From NCBI RefSeq assembly GCF_000688295.1, contig NZ_JHZF01000011.1, forward strand, positions 1,272,288 to 1,336,287: a DNA stretch of 64,000 bases, read 5' to 3'. The notes under the pieces were generated by a model that saw only the letters and a list, made by a program, of their open reading frames with translations, ran no database searches and had not been told where the DNA came from. A program made the position numbers and the translations under genes. Numbering within the stretch: position 1 is the first letter of the stretch; every line of letters starts with the position of its first letter. Of the stretch, positions 46,454-54,542 are shown piece after piece. This stretch comes from Pseudooceanicola nanhaiensis DSM 18065 (GTDB lineage: Bacteria > Pseudomonadota > Alphaproteobacteria > Rhodobacterales > Rhodobacteraceae).

Positions 46454-46486
46454 AAGAAACGCCGCGCCCTTTCGGGGACGCGGCGG
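46452..46486 (-). terminator. Terminator after folE2
   Basis: On the minus strand CGCCGCG-T-CCC and GGG-CGCGGCG form a strong stem closed by CGAAA and followed by TTTCTTTT. It begins 38 bases after the folE2 stop and separates folE2 from the urease genes. Confidence 0.75.
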
Positions 46487-46524
46487 AAACAGGCGTTTGC
46501 CTGAAATTTCATCGCTGCCCGGGA

Positions 46525-47619
46525 CTAGCCCGGATGATGCAGCGTGGCGAAGAGCTTGGGGTCGAGGCTCTGGGAGGCGAAGGTCGGCCCTTCCGTCAGG
46601 ATCGAGACGGCATCATGAGAATGCAGGCTCTCCTGGTGGCTGGCCACGACGCGGAAATCGCCGATCCTCGGATCGTCCGAGAGCTGTTCGGAGAAGAGCC
46701 GCGCGGCGTCCTCCACGAAGATCGGATTGGCGGCGTTCAGTTCCGCGAAGGCCTGTTCGTCCTCGCGCTTGACCATCACCTGCGTCTCGGTCGGGACAGC
46801 GGCCCGCGCCATGTCGATCAGGTCCTCGAACCAGACCCGGTCGCCCGGCTTCAGAACCGCCGAGAGCCGCGCGACGGAGCGCTGCGAATGCGGCGTCGCA
46901 AGCTGCCCGCGGGTGCGGCGGGCGTGTTCCGACAGCTCCAGCGAGCACGGGCATGTGGAGGAATAGACATAGTCGAGATGCACGATCTTCAGACGCTCGC
47001 CCGCCTGCTCCACCAGTTCGAGCGCGATGTCGTAATACTGGTAGCCCTCGAGCCCGGAGCGCAGGCTTTCGCGCCGCACCGGGTAGGAGAAGCGCATCTG
47101 GATCCGTGCGTCGAGGCTTTGAAGGTCGGTCTTGTAATCGTCGAGCGCCGCTTCGATCACGCTGAACGAAAAGGTCTTCTCGGCGTGGGCATAGAAGCTC
47201 CGCATGATGCGGGACATGTTGATGCCCTTCTTGTCGGCCTCAAGGCTGACCGTCCCGGTGACCGAGCTTTCCAGCGTCATCTCGCCCCCGGCGCGGGTGC
47301 GGAAGCGGATCGGCAGGCGGAAGTTCGAGATGCCGACATGCTGGAGCGGCAGCCGCGCGCCGCGGATCAGCGAGGCGGGGCCGTTCTGGAGATCGGGCAG
47401 AGAGGCGCGATAGGCGGCATCCGCCCTGAACTGATGGGGATACTCGCGCGAGAGCGTCGGGTAGCCGTCGTCGTTCGGCAGCAGCCGCGCCACCGCGGCA
47501 TCGAGCGCCACGATCTCGGCATCGCTGGCCGTTTCGGCCCAGAGCCTGAGCCGGTCCAGCGCCTCGCGCGCCTGCTGGCTGTCGGGCCGCTGCGCCATGT
47601 CCTTCTGGTGAATGTTCAT
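46525..47619 (-). CDS. folE2: GTP cyclohydrolase FolE2
   Basis: The 364-residue type IB enzyme makes dihydroneopterin triphosphate from GTP, the first step of folate synthesis. It has the T-fold with VGISNFRLPIRFRTRAGGE and the metal cysteine in YVYSSTCPCSLELSEHAR. The start at 47619 (MNIHQKDMAQ) is preferred to the longer frame. FolE2 works with several metals and often substitutes for zinc FolE. An inverted repeat GGGCCCGAG/CTCGGGTCC in the leader (about 47632-47672) overlaps the predicted promoter region. Confidence 0.94.
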   Translation of the reverse strand: MNIHQKDMAQRPDSQQAREALDRLRLWAETASDAEIVALDAAVARLLPNDDGYPTLSREYPHQFRADAAYRASLPDLQNGPASLIRGARLPLQHVGISNFRLPIRFRTRAGGEMTLESSVTGTVSLEADKKGINMSRIMRSFYAHAEKTFSFSVIEAALDDYKTDLQSLDARIQMRFSYPVRRESLRSGLEGYQYYDIALELVEQAGERLKIVHLDYVYSSTCPCSLELSEHARRTRGQLATPHSQRSVARLSAVLKPGDRVWFEDLIDMARAAVPTETQVMVKREDEQAFAELNAANPIFVEDAARLFSEQLSDDPRIGDFRVVASHQESLHSHDAVSILTEGPTFASQSLDPKLFATLHHPG

Positions 47620-47718
47620 CGACCGTCCCTTCCTCGGACCCGAGCCTGATATAATCACTCGGGCCCGGGTTTTCCAATTCCGATACGTCATACGCCGGAA
47701 GCGACGCGCCGGATCAGC

Positions 47719-48900
47719 TCAGGCCTGGTCGAGCGCCTGTTCCAGGTCCGCGATCAGGTCGGTGACGTCCTCGAGCCCGACCGAGAGCCGCACGAGACCC
47801 GGCCCGATGCCCAGCACGTCCTTCTGATCCTGCGGCAGTCGCTGGTGCGTGGTCGTCGCGGGATGGGTGACGATCGACTTCGCATCGGCGAAGTTGTTGG
47901 AAATGGTGAAGAGTTCCAATGCGTTGAAGAAGCGGAAACAGGCCTCCTTGCCGCCGTTCACGTCGAAGGCGATGACCGTCCCGCCCGAGGGTGACTGCGT
48001 CATCGCGACGGCGTGCTGCGGGTGGCTCGGCAGCTGCGGGTAGCGCACCTTTCCCACCTTGGGATGCGTTTCGAGCCATTCGGCGATCTGCAAGGCGCCG
48101 GCGGCCTGTGCGCGGACGCGCAAATCCAGCGTGTCGAGCGATTTCAGGTGCGTCCACGCGGCGAACGGGTTCATCGCGCCGCCGGTGTGCTTCACGTAGG
48201 TCTCGATGGGGCCGCGGATCAGCTCCTGCGAGCCGCAGATGATGCCGCCCAGCATCCGCCCCTGCCCGTCCACGTGCTTGGTCGTCGACACCACGCAGAG
48301 GTCCGCGCCGCATTGCTTCGAATAGGCGAAGACCGGTGTCGCCATGGCGTCGTCGACCACCACCAGCGCACCGACCGCATGGGCGCGCTCGCAGACGTGG
48401 CGCAGGTCCACGACCTCGAGCGTCGGGTTCGAGATGCCTTCGAGGAAGACGAGCGTCGTGCCCTCGGTGATCGCCGCGTCCCAGGCGGCGTTGTCGGTGC
48501 CGTCGACCAGCGTGATCTCGACCCCGAAGCGCGCCAGCACCTGTTCCAGGACATAGAGGCACGAGCCGAAGAGCGCGCGGGAGGCCACGACCCTGTCGCC
48601 GCCCTTCAGCAGCGCCATCAGCGCACCGTTCACGGCCGCCATGCCCGAGGCGCAGGCGAACCCGTCCTCGTAGCCGATGACCTGCGCCATGCGGTTCTCG
48701 AACATCCGCACGGTGGGATTGCCGTAGCGGGCATAGATGAATTCGTCGGGCCCGGTCTCGATGAACCGCGCCTCGGCGGCCTCGGCCGTGTCGTAGACGA
48801 AGCCCTGGGTGAGGAAGATCGCCTCGCTCACCTCGCCGTATTGGGACCGGCGGATGCCGCCATGCACCAGTTGGGTGCGCTTTTTCCAGTTGTCGCTCAT
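47719..48900 (-). CDS. metZ: O-succinylhomoserine sulfhydrylase
   Basis: The 393-residue PLP enzyme makes homocysteine from O-succinylhomoserine and sulfide in methionine synthesis. The cofactor lysine lies in STTKHVDGQGRMLGG (about 209), with SGMAAVNGALMALLKGGD and EFIYARYGNPTVRMFE earlier. GAGAGG precedes the ATG at 48900. It is controlled by a SAM-II riboswitch and intrinsic terminator upstream. Confidence 0.94.
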   Translation of the reverse strand: MSDNWKKRTQLVHGGIRRSQYGEVSEAIFLTQGFVYDTAEAAEARFIETGPDEFIYARYGNPTVRMFENRMAQVIGYEDGFACASGMAAVNGALMALLKGGDRVVASRALFGSCLYVLEQVLARFGVEITLVDGTDNAAWDAAITEGTTLVFLEGISNPTLEVVDLRHVCERAHAVGALVVVDDAMATPVFAYSKQCGADLCVVSTTKHVDGQGRMLGGIICGSQELIRGPIETYVKHTGGAMNPFAAWTHLKSLDTLDLRVRAQAAGALQIAEWLETHPKVGKVRYPQLPSHPQHAVAMTQSPSGGTVIAFDVNGGKEACFRFFNALELFTISNNFADAKSIVTHPATTTHQRLPQDQKDVLGIGPGLVRLSVGLEDVTDLIADLEQALDQA

Positions 48901-48930
48901 GTCAGCCTCTCCCGGGCCTTCCGCCCAAAC

Positions 48931-48965
48931 AAAAACCCCCAGACGCAGGTCACGCGAATGGGGGT
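48931..48965 (-). terminator. Intrinsic terminator of the metZ leader
   Basis: CCCCC and GGGGG (48964-48960 and 48940-48936) with an inner CGCG/GCG-like stem are followed by TTTTT, 30 bases before the metZ start. The loop side holds TGACCT, complementary to AGGTCA at the riboswitch 3' edge. Confidence 0.85.
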
Positions 48966-48974
48966 CCCGTTCGA

Positions 48975-49030
48975 TGACCTCTTTAGCGGAGTGTTTAACG
49001 TGGCCCGCAATCCGGTAACAAATCGCCACG
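48975..49030 (-). ncRNA. SAM-II riboswitch in front of metZ
   Basis: On the minus strand the sequence contains CGTGGCGATTTG, ACCGGATTGC, GCCACGTTAAAC and CGCTAAAGAGG in order, the conserved backbone of the SAM-II (metA-type) riboswitch. P1 is CGTGGC/GCCACG (49030-49025 with 49004-48999), and the 3' GAGG-U can pair with ACC in the first loop as the pseudoknot. It senses S-adenosylmethionine and lowers metZ expression when SAM is plentiful. It is the first element of the transcript. Confidence 0.92.
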
Positions 49031-49035
49031 CCGCC

Positions 49036-49064
49036 AGATAGGGCAAGCCGCCTTGGGGCGTCAA
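49036..49064 (-). promoter_or_regulatory. Promoter of the metZ transcript
   Basis: TTGACG (49064-49059) and CTATCT (49041-49036) are 17 bases apart on the minus strand. The expected start near 49029-49030 coincides with the first base of riboswitch stem P1. Confidence 0.65.
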
Positions 49065-49177
49065 GGCCGATCCGGTGGCGCGCGGGCCCGTGTCCCAAGC
49101 GCATCGTCACCAGGCTGTCACGGTGCATTCACCTATATTTTGCAGGCCCCGGCCAAGTTGCCCCCAGATGCTGCGGA

Positions 49178-50101
49178 ATGGGGCCCGAGATGGCGGTTCT
49201 GAGGATCAATGCGGGCTCGGCGGGTCTTTCACTGCATGACAGTCCTGCGCCGCTCACACCGGTGCTGACGGCGGCGCTGGACGGACATGCTCCCATCGTG
49301 GTGATGGTGCACGGTTTCAAGTTCGACCCGGGCCATCCGGAGCATTGCCCGCACGATCACATCCTGTCCTGCCGGCTCACGCCGCGCAATCCCCGCGCGC
49401 TCAGCTGGCCGCGGGGTCTGGGCCTGAGCGGCACGGGCGGACCGCTCGGCATCGCCTTCGGCTGGCGGTCGGGCTTCCGCATCGGGCCCGCCTACCACGG
49501 GGCCGAGGCAGCCGGCGCGGCGCTGGCCGCGCTGATCCTGCGTCTGCGCCGGATCGCGCCGCACCGGCCGGTGCGCGCGATCGCGCATTCGCTGGGCGCG
49601 CGGGTGGTGCTCTCGGCCCTGCCGCATCTGACGGCGGGCGATCTCGACCGCGCGGTCCTGCTGTCGCCCGCCGAGTTCGCAGGCCCCGCCGCGGCCCGGC
49701 TCGCCAGCCCCGCCGGGCGCGCGGCCGAACTGCTGGCCGTCACGAGCGGCGAGAACCTGGTGTTCGACCGCCTGCTCGAGGCGGCGATCCCCTTCGGCTG
49801 GCGGGACCGGGCGCTCGGGCGGGCCGGGCTTCCGGGGCTGGCGACGCTGCGGCTGGACGATGCGGCGACGCTGACCGCGCTCGCCCGGCTCGGTCATCCC
49901 GTCGCGCCGCCCGACCGCCGCGTCTGCCACTGGTCGAGCTACCTGCGGCCGGGCGTCTTCGACCTCTACCGCGCGCTTCTGCTGGACACCGAGGGGCCCA
50001 GCCCCGCCGCGCTGCGCGCCGCCCTGCCCGCCCCCGGCCCCGGCCCGCGGCGCCGCGGCGTCGCCGGGTGGTCCTTGCCAGTGGCGGGGAATGCGCCATG
50101 A
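49178..50101 (+). CDS. Alpha/beta-fold hydrolase
   Basis: The 307-residue protein has PIVVMVHGFKFDPGHPEHCP near residue 39 (oxyanion region) and the nucleophile in AIAHSLGARVVLSAL (about 147), an AHSLG form of the G-x-S-x-G elbow. A histidine in RVCHWSSYLRPG (about 250) could complete the triad. It resembles DUF900-like hydrolases; the substrate is unknown. The start may be 49178 or 49190. Confidence 0.75.
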   Translation: MGPEMAVLRINAGSAGLSLHDSPAPLTPVLTAALDGHAPIVVMVHGFKFDPGHPEHCPHDHILSCRLTPRNPRALSWPRGLGLSGTGGPLGIAFGWRSGFRIGPAYHGAEAAGAALAALILRLRRIAPHRPVRAIAHSLGARVVLSALPHLTAGDLDRAVLLSPAEFAGPAAARLASPAGRAAELLAVTSGENLVFDRLLEAAIPFGWRDRALGRAGLPGLATLRLDDAATLTALARLGHPVAPPDRRVCHWSSYLRPGVFDLYRALLLDTEGPSPAALRAALPAPGPGPRRRGVAGWSLPVAGNAP

Positions 50102-50124
50102 TGACCGCGCAGAGGAGGACAGAC

Positions 50125-50829
50125 ATGGCCGATCCGATAGAGCTCTATTACTGGCCCACCCCGAACGGATGGAAGGTCTCCATCTGCCTCGAGGAGATGG
50201 GCCTGCCCTACAACGTGACCCTCGTGAACATCGGCAAGGGCGACCAGTTCGACCCTGCCTTCCTGAAGATATCGCCCAACAACCGGATGCCCGCGATCAC
50301 CGATCCGCAAGGCCCGGACGGCAGGCCGATCTCGATCTTCGAATCCGGCGCCATCCTGCAATACCTCGCCCGCAAGACCGGCACCTTCTGCGGCCCGACC
50401 CAGCGGGACCGGATCGCCGTGGACCAGTGGCTGATGTGGCAGATGGGCGGCCTCGGCCCGATGGCCGGTCAGGCGCATCACTTCCTCGCCTATGCGCCGA
50501 ACATGGACCCACCGAACGACCTGCCCTACGCCAAGGACCGCTACCGCAACGAGGTCTCGCGCCTGCACCGGGTGCTCGACACGCAGCTCGCGGAGAACGA
50601 ATACGTGGCGGGGGACTTCTACTCGATCGCCGACATGGCGATCTGGCCCTGGGCGATGCTCTGGGAAAAGCAGGAGCAGGACCTCGGCGACAAGCCGAAC
50701 CTGCGCCGCTGGCTCGATCTCGTGGGCGGGCGCCCGGCGGTCCAGACCGGCCAGCAGCTCCATATCGACAAGCGGAACGCGCCGCGGGGCAAGGAGTCCC
50801 AGAGCATCCTCTTCGGCCAGAAGGGCTGA
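50125..50829 (+). CDS. Glutathione S-transferase, YghU/YfcG-like
   Basis: The 234-residue protein has the Nu-class N-terminal thioredoxin fold with ELYYWPTPNGWKVSICLEEM, then MPAITDPQGPDGRPISIFES, the ESGA glutathione-binding turn, and a helical C-terminal domain with IADMAIWPW. YfcG/YghU enzymes reduce disulfides with two glutathiones rather than transferring them. GAGGAGG precedes the ATG at 50125. Confidence 0.9.
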   Translation: MADPIELYYWPTPNGWKVSICLEEMGLPYNVTLVNIGKGDQFDPAFLKISPNNRMPAITDPQGPDGRPISIFESGAILQYLARKTGTFCGPTQRDRIAVDQWLMWQMGGLGPMAGQAHHFLAYAPNMDPPNDLPYAKDRYRNEVSRLHRVLDTQLAENEYVAGDFYSIADMAIWPWAMLWEKQEQDLGDKPNLRRWLDLVGGRPAVQTGQQLHIDKRNAPRGKESQSILFGQKG

Positions 50830-50856
50830 GCGGACCGCGGAAGGCGGGGCCTGCGC

Positions 50857-51471
50857 TCAGGCCCCGCCGTCTTCCTTCTTCTCGATCCCGTGCTCCTGGA
50901 ACAGCTTGCCCTGCGTCATGAAGAAGGCGAAGAGCGCGGCGGTCAGGCCGAAGGTCTTGAACCAGACCCAGGCCTCGGTGCTCTGGGTGCGCCAGACCAG
51001 CTCGTTCAGCGCGGCGAGGATCAGGAAGAAGGCGCAGACCCGCTTCGTCAGCTTCATCCAGCCCGCGTCATCCAGCGGCACGGCCTCTTCCATCACCAGC
51101 TTCAGCCAGCTCTGCCCCCTGAGCAGGCCGATGCCGAGCAGCCCGCCGAAGATCAGGTAGATCAGCGTGGGCTTCATCTTGAAGAACCGGTCGTCGTTCA
51201 GCCAGACCGAGAGCCCGCCGAAGACCGTGATCAGCACCGCCGTCACGATCTGCATCTTCGACAGCTTGCCCGTCAGGCGCCACAGGATGCCGGTGCAGAT
51301 CAGGATCAGCGGGATGAAGCCCGCGGTCACGACGATGAAGCCCTCGTACTCGCGCCCGCCGATGATGAAGGTGCGGTCCTTCAGCAGCAGATAGGCGGCG
51401 AAGAAGGCGACGATCGGGCCCAGTTCCAGCGCGGGTTTCACCCATCCCGGCAGGGTCTTCGGGTTGTTCAT
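50857..51471 (-). CDS. yciB: Inner-membrane septation protein, YciB/IspZ family
   Basis: The 204-residue protein has about five membrane helices (GPIVAFFAAYLLLKDRTFI, then GFIPLILICTGILWRLTG, LIYLIFGGLLGIGLL) and the family segment DRFFKMKPTLIY. YciB takes part in cell envelope integrity and septation. It is preceded by two bases after an EamA transporter gene on the same strand. Confidence 0.88.
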   Translation of the reverse strand: MNNPKTLPGWVKPALELGPIVAFFAAYLLLKDRTFIIGGREYEGFIVVTAGFIPLILICTGILWRLTGKLSKMQIVTAVLITVFGGLSVWLNDDRFFKMKPTLIYLIFGGLLGIGLLRGQSWLKLVMEEAVPLDDAGWMKLTKRVCAFFLILAALNELVWRTQSTEAWVWFKTFGLTAALFAFFMTQGKLFQEHGIEKKEDGGA

Positions 51472-51473
51472 GC

Positions 51474-52376
51474 TCAGCCTCCAAGCTCCACCACGACCGC
51501 GCCGAACGCGATCATCACCATCAGCGCCACCCGGCGCGGACCCACACTCTCCTTCAGGACCAGCCAGCCGATCAATGCGGCAAAGACGGTCGAGGTCTCG
51601 CGCAATACAGCCGCCTCCCCCACCTTGTCGAGCCGCGTCGCCAGCATGACCGTGCCGAAGGAGCCCCAGCCGATCACCGCGCCCGTGACGCCGAGCCGCA
51701 CGAGATCGCGCAGCGGCGGCTTGTAGGGGGTGGCCTTCCAGCGCCAGGCGGCGATCAGCGGCATGTCCACGGCGCAGAGGACGAAGAACCACGCGAGATA
51801 GGTGAAGGGGTCCTCGGTCCCGCGGATCGCATAGGCGCCCCAGGTCGTGTAGGCGGCGGTGGCAAGGCCCGTCGCCACCGCCAGCCAGAGCGCCGGGACC
51901 AGCCGGTCGCGCCCCACCGAGACGTGGCGCAGGTTGTAGACCGCAAGGCCCAGGATGCCGCCCATCAGGATCCCCACCCCGGCCCATTGCATCGGCGTGA
52001 AGGTCTCGCCGATCAGCAGCCAGGCCCCGATCACGGTGAAGAACGGGCCCGAGCCGCGGACCACCGGGTAGACCACGGTATAGGCCGCCCGGGTATAGGC
52101 CAGCGCCAGCAGCCACTTGTAGGCGAACATGAAGGGCATGGTGCCGATCACCAGCGCCCATTCCCGGCCCTGCGGCAGCGGCACGAGGAAGAGCGCGATC
52201 GGCAGCGTCAGCACGATGAAGGCCGCGTCGATCGCCCCGCGCGACAGCCACGGATCGACCCGGCCCTTCTGGATCGCGCCGAGGAAGGCGTGCAGGAGGG
52301 CCGCCGTCAGGGCGAGGACGAGAGCCAGCTGATGGCCCGCCGCCGTCCCCTCGAGGGCGCGAATCGCCTCGCTCAT
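51474..52376 (-). CDS. EamA/DMT family transporter
   Basis: The 300-residue protein has ten hydrophobic helices in two similar halves of five, as in drug/metabolite transporters, with LALAYTRAAYTVVYPVVRGS and PFFTVIGAWLLIGETFTPMQ in the first half. The transported compound cannot be told. The stop is two bases from the yciB start, so the genes are probably cotranscribed. Confidence 0.88.
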   Translation of the reverse strand: MSEAIRALEGTAAGHQLALVLALTAALLHAFLGAIQKGRVDPWLSRGAIDAAFIVLTLPIALFLVPLPQGREWALVIGTMPFMFAYKWLLALAYTRAAYTVVYPVVRGSGPFFTVIGAWLLIGETFTPMQWAGVGILMGGILGLAVYNLRHVSVGRDRLVPALWLAVATGLATAAYTTWGAYAIRGTEDPFTYLAWFFVLCAVDMPLIAAWRWKATPYKPPLRDLVRLGVTGAVIGWGSFGTVMLATRLDKVGEAAVLRETSTVFAALIGWLVLKESVGPRRVALMVMIAFGAVVVELGG

Positions 52377-52445
52377 GTCGCCAGCCCCCGCGACAGGCGG
52401 AAACCCCCGCGGTCAGAATGCGTTAGCCATGAAAACGAGGCACAC

Positions 52446-52931
52446 ATGGACGAACTGATACGTGAATTCACCGCCCCGCCGATACCGGGGCACGGCTGGG
52501 GCATCGTGGTCCTGAGACTGGCCGTGGGCATCGTGCTGGGCGGCATGATCGGCTGGGAGCGCGAATCGAGCCAGAAGCACGCCGGCCTGCGGACGCATGT
52601 CATGATCTCCCTGGCGGCCTGTCTCTTCGGGCTGATCACGCTGGCGATAATGCTCTCGCCGATCGGGGACGACGACAGCATCCGCAAGGATCCCATCCGC
52701 CTGATCGAGGCGGTCACCGCGGGCGTCGCCTTCCTGGCCGCGGGCACGATCTTCACCCGCGGCGGCGACGTGAAGGGGCTGACCACCGGCGCCGGGATGT
52801 GGCTGGCCGGGGCGGTCGGCGTGGCCTGCGGCCTCGGGCACCTCGGCCTCGCGGTGGTGGCGACCGTGCTCGGGCTGACGGTGCTGCGGATCTTCAAGGC
52901 GCTCGAGGTGGGGCGCCCGGACGACGGCTGA
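52446..52931 (+). CDS. MgtC/SapB family membrane protein
   Basis: The 161-residue protein has the MgtC signature GGMIGWERESSQKHAGLRTH near residue 33 and four to five membrane helices (LAACLFGLITLAIML, VAFLAAGTIFTRGG, LAGAVGVACGLGHLGLAVVA). The family affects magnesium limitation and phosphate or membrane potential responses. It lacks the cytosolic C-terminal domain. It is divergent from the EamA gene by 69 bases. Confidence 0.88.
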   Translation: MDELIREFTAPPIPGHGWGIVVLRLAVGIVLGGMIGWERESSQKHAGLRTHVMISLAACLFGLITLAIMLSPIGDDDSIRKDPIRLIEAVTAGVAFLAAGTIFTRGGDVKGLTTGAGMWLAGAVGVACGLGHLGLAVVATVLGLTVLRIFKALEVGRPDDG

Positions 52932-53011
52932 CGCGCGCCTGCCCGGATCATGCCGGGCGGGCCCTGCGGCCGGCGGGCCCCGGCGTGTCACAGCGCGAGG
53001 CGGGGGTCACG

Positions 53012-54355
53012 TCAGGCCTCGGCGCCGGTGAGCGCGCGGGCGAAATCCTCGGGGTCGAAGGGGGCGAGGTCGTCGATCTGCTCGCCAACCCCGATGGCGT
53101 GGATCGGCAGGCCGAACTTGTCTGCCAGCGCCACCAGGACGCCGCCCTTGGCGGTCCCGTCGAGCTTGGTCATCACGAGGCCCGAGACATCGGCGAGCTT
53201 GCGGAAGGTCTCCACCTGGCTCAGCGCGTTCTGGCCGGTGGTGGCATCGAGCACCAGCAGGGTGTTGTGCGGGGCCGAGGGGTCCTTCTTGCGGATCACC
53301 CGGACGATCTTGGCCAGCTCCTCCATCAGGTCCTGACGGTTCTGCAGGCGCCCGGCCGTGTCGATCATCAGGAGGTCGGCGCCCTCGGCTTCGGCGCGGG
53401 TCATCGCGTCGAAGGCGAGGCTCGCCGGGTCGGTCCCCTGATCGGCCTTCATCACCGGCACGCCGGCGCGATCGCCCCAGACCTGGAGCTGTTCGACCGC
53501 CGCGGCCCGGAACGTGTCGCCCGCGGCGATGATGACCTTCTTGCCGGCAGCGTTGAACTGCGAGGCGAGCTTGCCGATGGTCGTGGTCTTGCCCGAGCCG
53601 TTCACGCCCACCACCAGCACCACCTGCGGCTTCCTGGGATAGAGCGGCATCGGCCGCGCCACGGGCTCCATGATGCGCGAGATCTCCGCGGCCAGCAGGC
53701 CCTTGATCTCGGCCACCGACATCCGGCGCCCCATCCGCCCCTCGGCGAGGTTCGAGGTCACGCGGAGCGCGGTGTCCACGCCCATGTCCGCCGCGATGAG
53801 CAGCTCCTCGAGCTGCTCCACCATGTCGTCGTCGAGCGCCCGGCGCACGACGGGGGCGGCGGGCGCGCGGGCCGGCGCCTCCTCGCGGCCGAAGAGCCGG
53901 CCGAGGAAGCCGGTGGTCCGGCCCGGATTGCCCGGGTTCGTCGGGATCTCGTTCGGGGTGCCGGTCGGGATCTCCTGCGGCAGATCGGGCGCGGGCGCCT
54001 CCTGCGGGGCGGGGGCCGGCACGAAGTCGGGCGGCGAGGCCGGGACCTCCTCGGGGCCCGGCGCGGGAATGTCCGGGCCGGGGGTCGGGCCGGGATCGTT
54101 CGGCGGCACCTCGTCCGGGCGCGGCGCGGGATCGGGCTCGGGCGCGGGCGGAACCGGCGTCGGTTCGGGCTCGGGCTGGGGATCGGGGGGCTGCGGGACC
54201 GGATCGGGCTCGGCCGGGGGCGTGATGTCGGGGCCGGGCGTGCCGGGCGTCTCCGGATCGGCGCTGCCGCCCTCTTCCACGATCGCGTCGAGTCCCTCCT
54301 CGATCTTCGAGGAGGACTTGAAGAGGCGGTCCTTGAGTTTCGAGAAAAACGCCAT
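53012..54355 (-). CDS. ftsY: Signal recognition particle receptor FtsY
   Basis: The 447-residue GTPase brings SRP-ribosome complexes to the Sec translocon. The NG domain starts near residue 150; it has VVGVNGSGKTTTIGKLASQF, AGDTFRAAAVEQLQVW, LMIDTAGRLQNRQDLMEEL and TKLDGTAKGGVLVALA. The N-terminal A region (about 25-140) is a low-complexity stretch of Pro, Asp and Glu repeats (PDPQPEPEPTPVPPAPEP), an acidic membrane-associating tail type but unusually proline-rich. Confidence 0.96.
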   Translation of the reverse strand: MAFFSKLKDRLFKSSSKIEEGLDAIVEEGGSADPETPGTPGPDITPPAEPDPVPQPPDPQPEPEPTPVPPAPEPDPAPRPDEVPPNDPGPTPGPDIPAPGPEEVPASPPDFVPAPAPQEAPAPDLPQEIPTGTPNEIPTNPGNPGRTTGFLGRLFGREEAPARAPAAPVVRRALDDDMVEQLEELLIAADMGVDTALRVTSNLAEGRMGRRMSVAEIKGLLAAEISRIMEPVARPMPLYPRKPQVVLVVGVNGSGKTTTIGKLASQFNAAGKKVIIAAGDTFRAAAVEQLQVWGDRAGVPVMKADQGTDPASLAFDAMTRAEAEGADLLMIDTAGRLQNRQDLMEELAKIVRVIRKKDPSAPHNTLLVLDATTGQNALSQVETFRKLADVSGLVMTKLDGTAKGGVLVALADKFGLPIHAIGVGEQIDDLAPFDPEDFARALTGAEA

Positions 54356-54542
54356 TGCAGGCTTCTCCTATGTCAGTGCAATTCACCTAGTGCGGAATGG
54401 TCCGGGATGGAAGGCCACCCGGCCCGCCGCAGTTCCCGCCCTGCCGCGAGATCTTCGCCTTTGCGCCCGAAATTGTCCGGATTCGCCCGGCATTGACGGA
54501 TCCGGGGCAAACCGGGCAGAAACAGGCAAAAGGATCAGGTTC

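Noticed and set aside
48901-49128. N-terminal extension of the metZ frame
   Set aside because: The DNA is a promoter, SAM-II riboswitch and terminator; MetZ begins normally at 48900.
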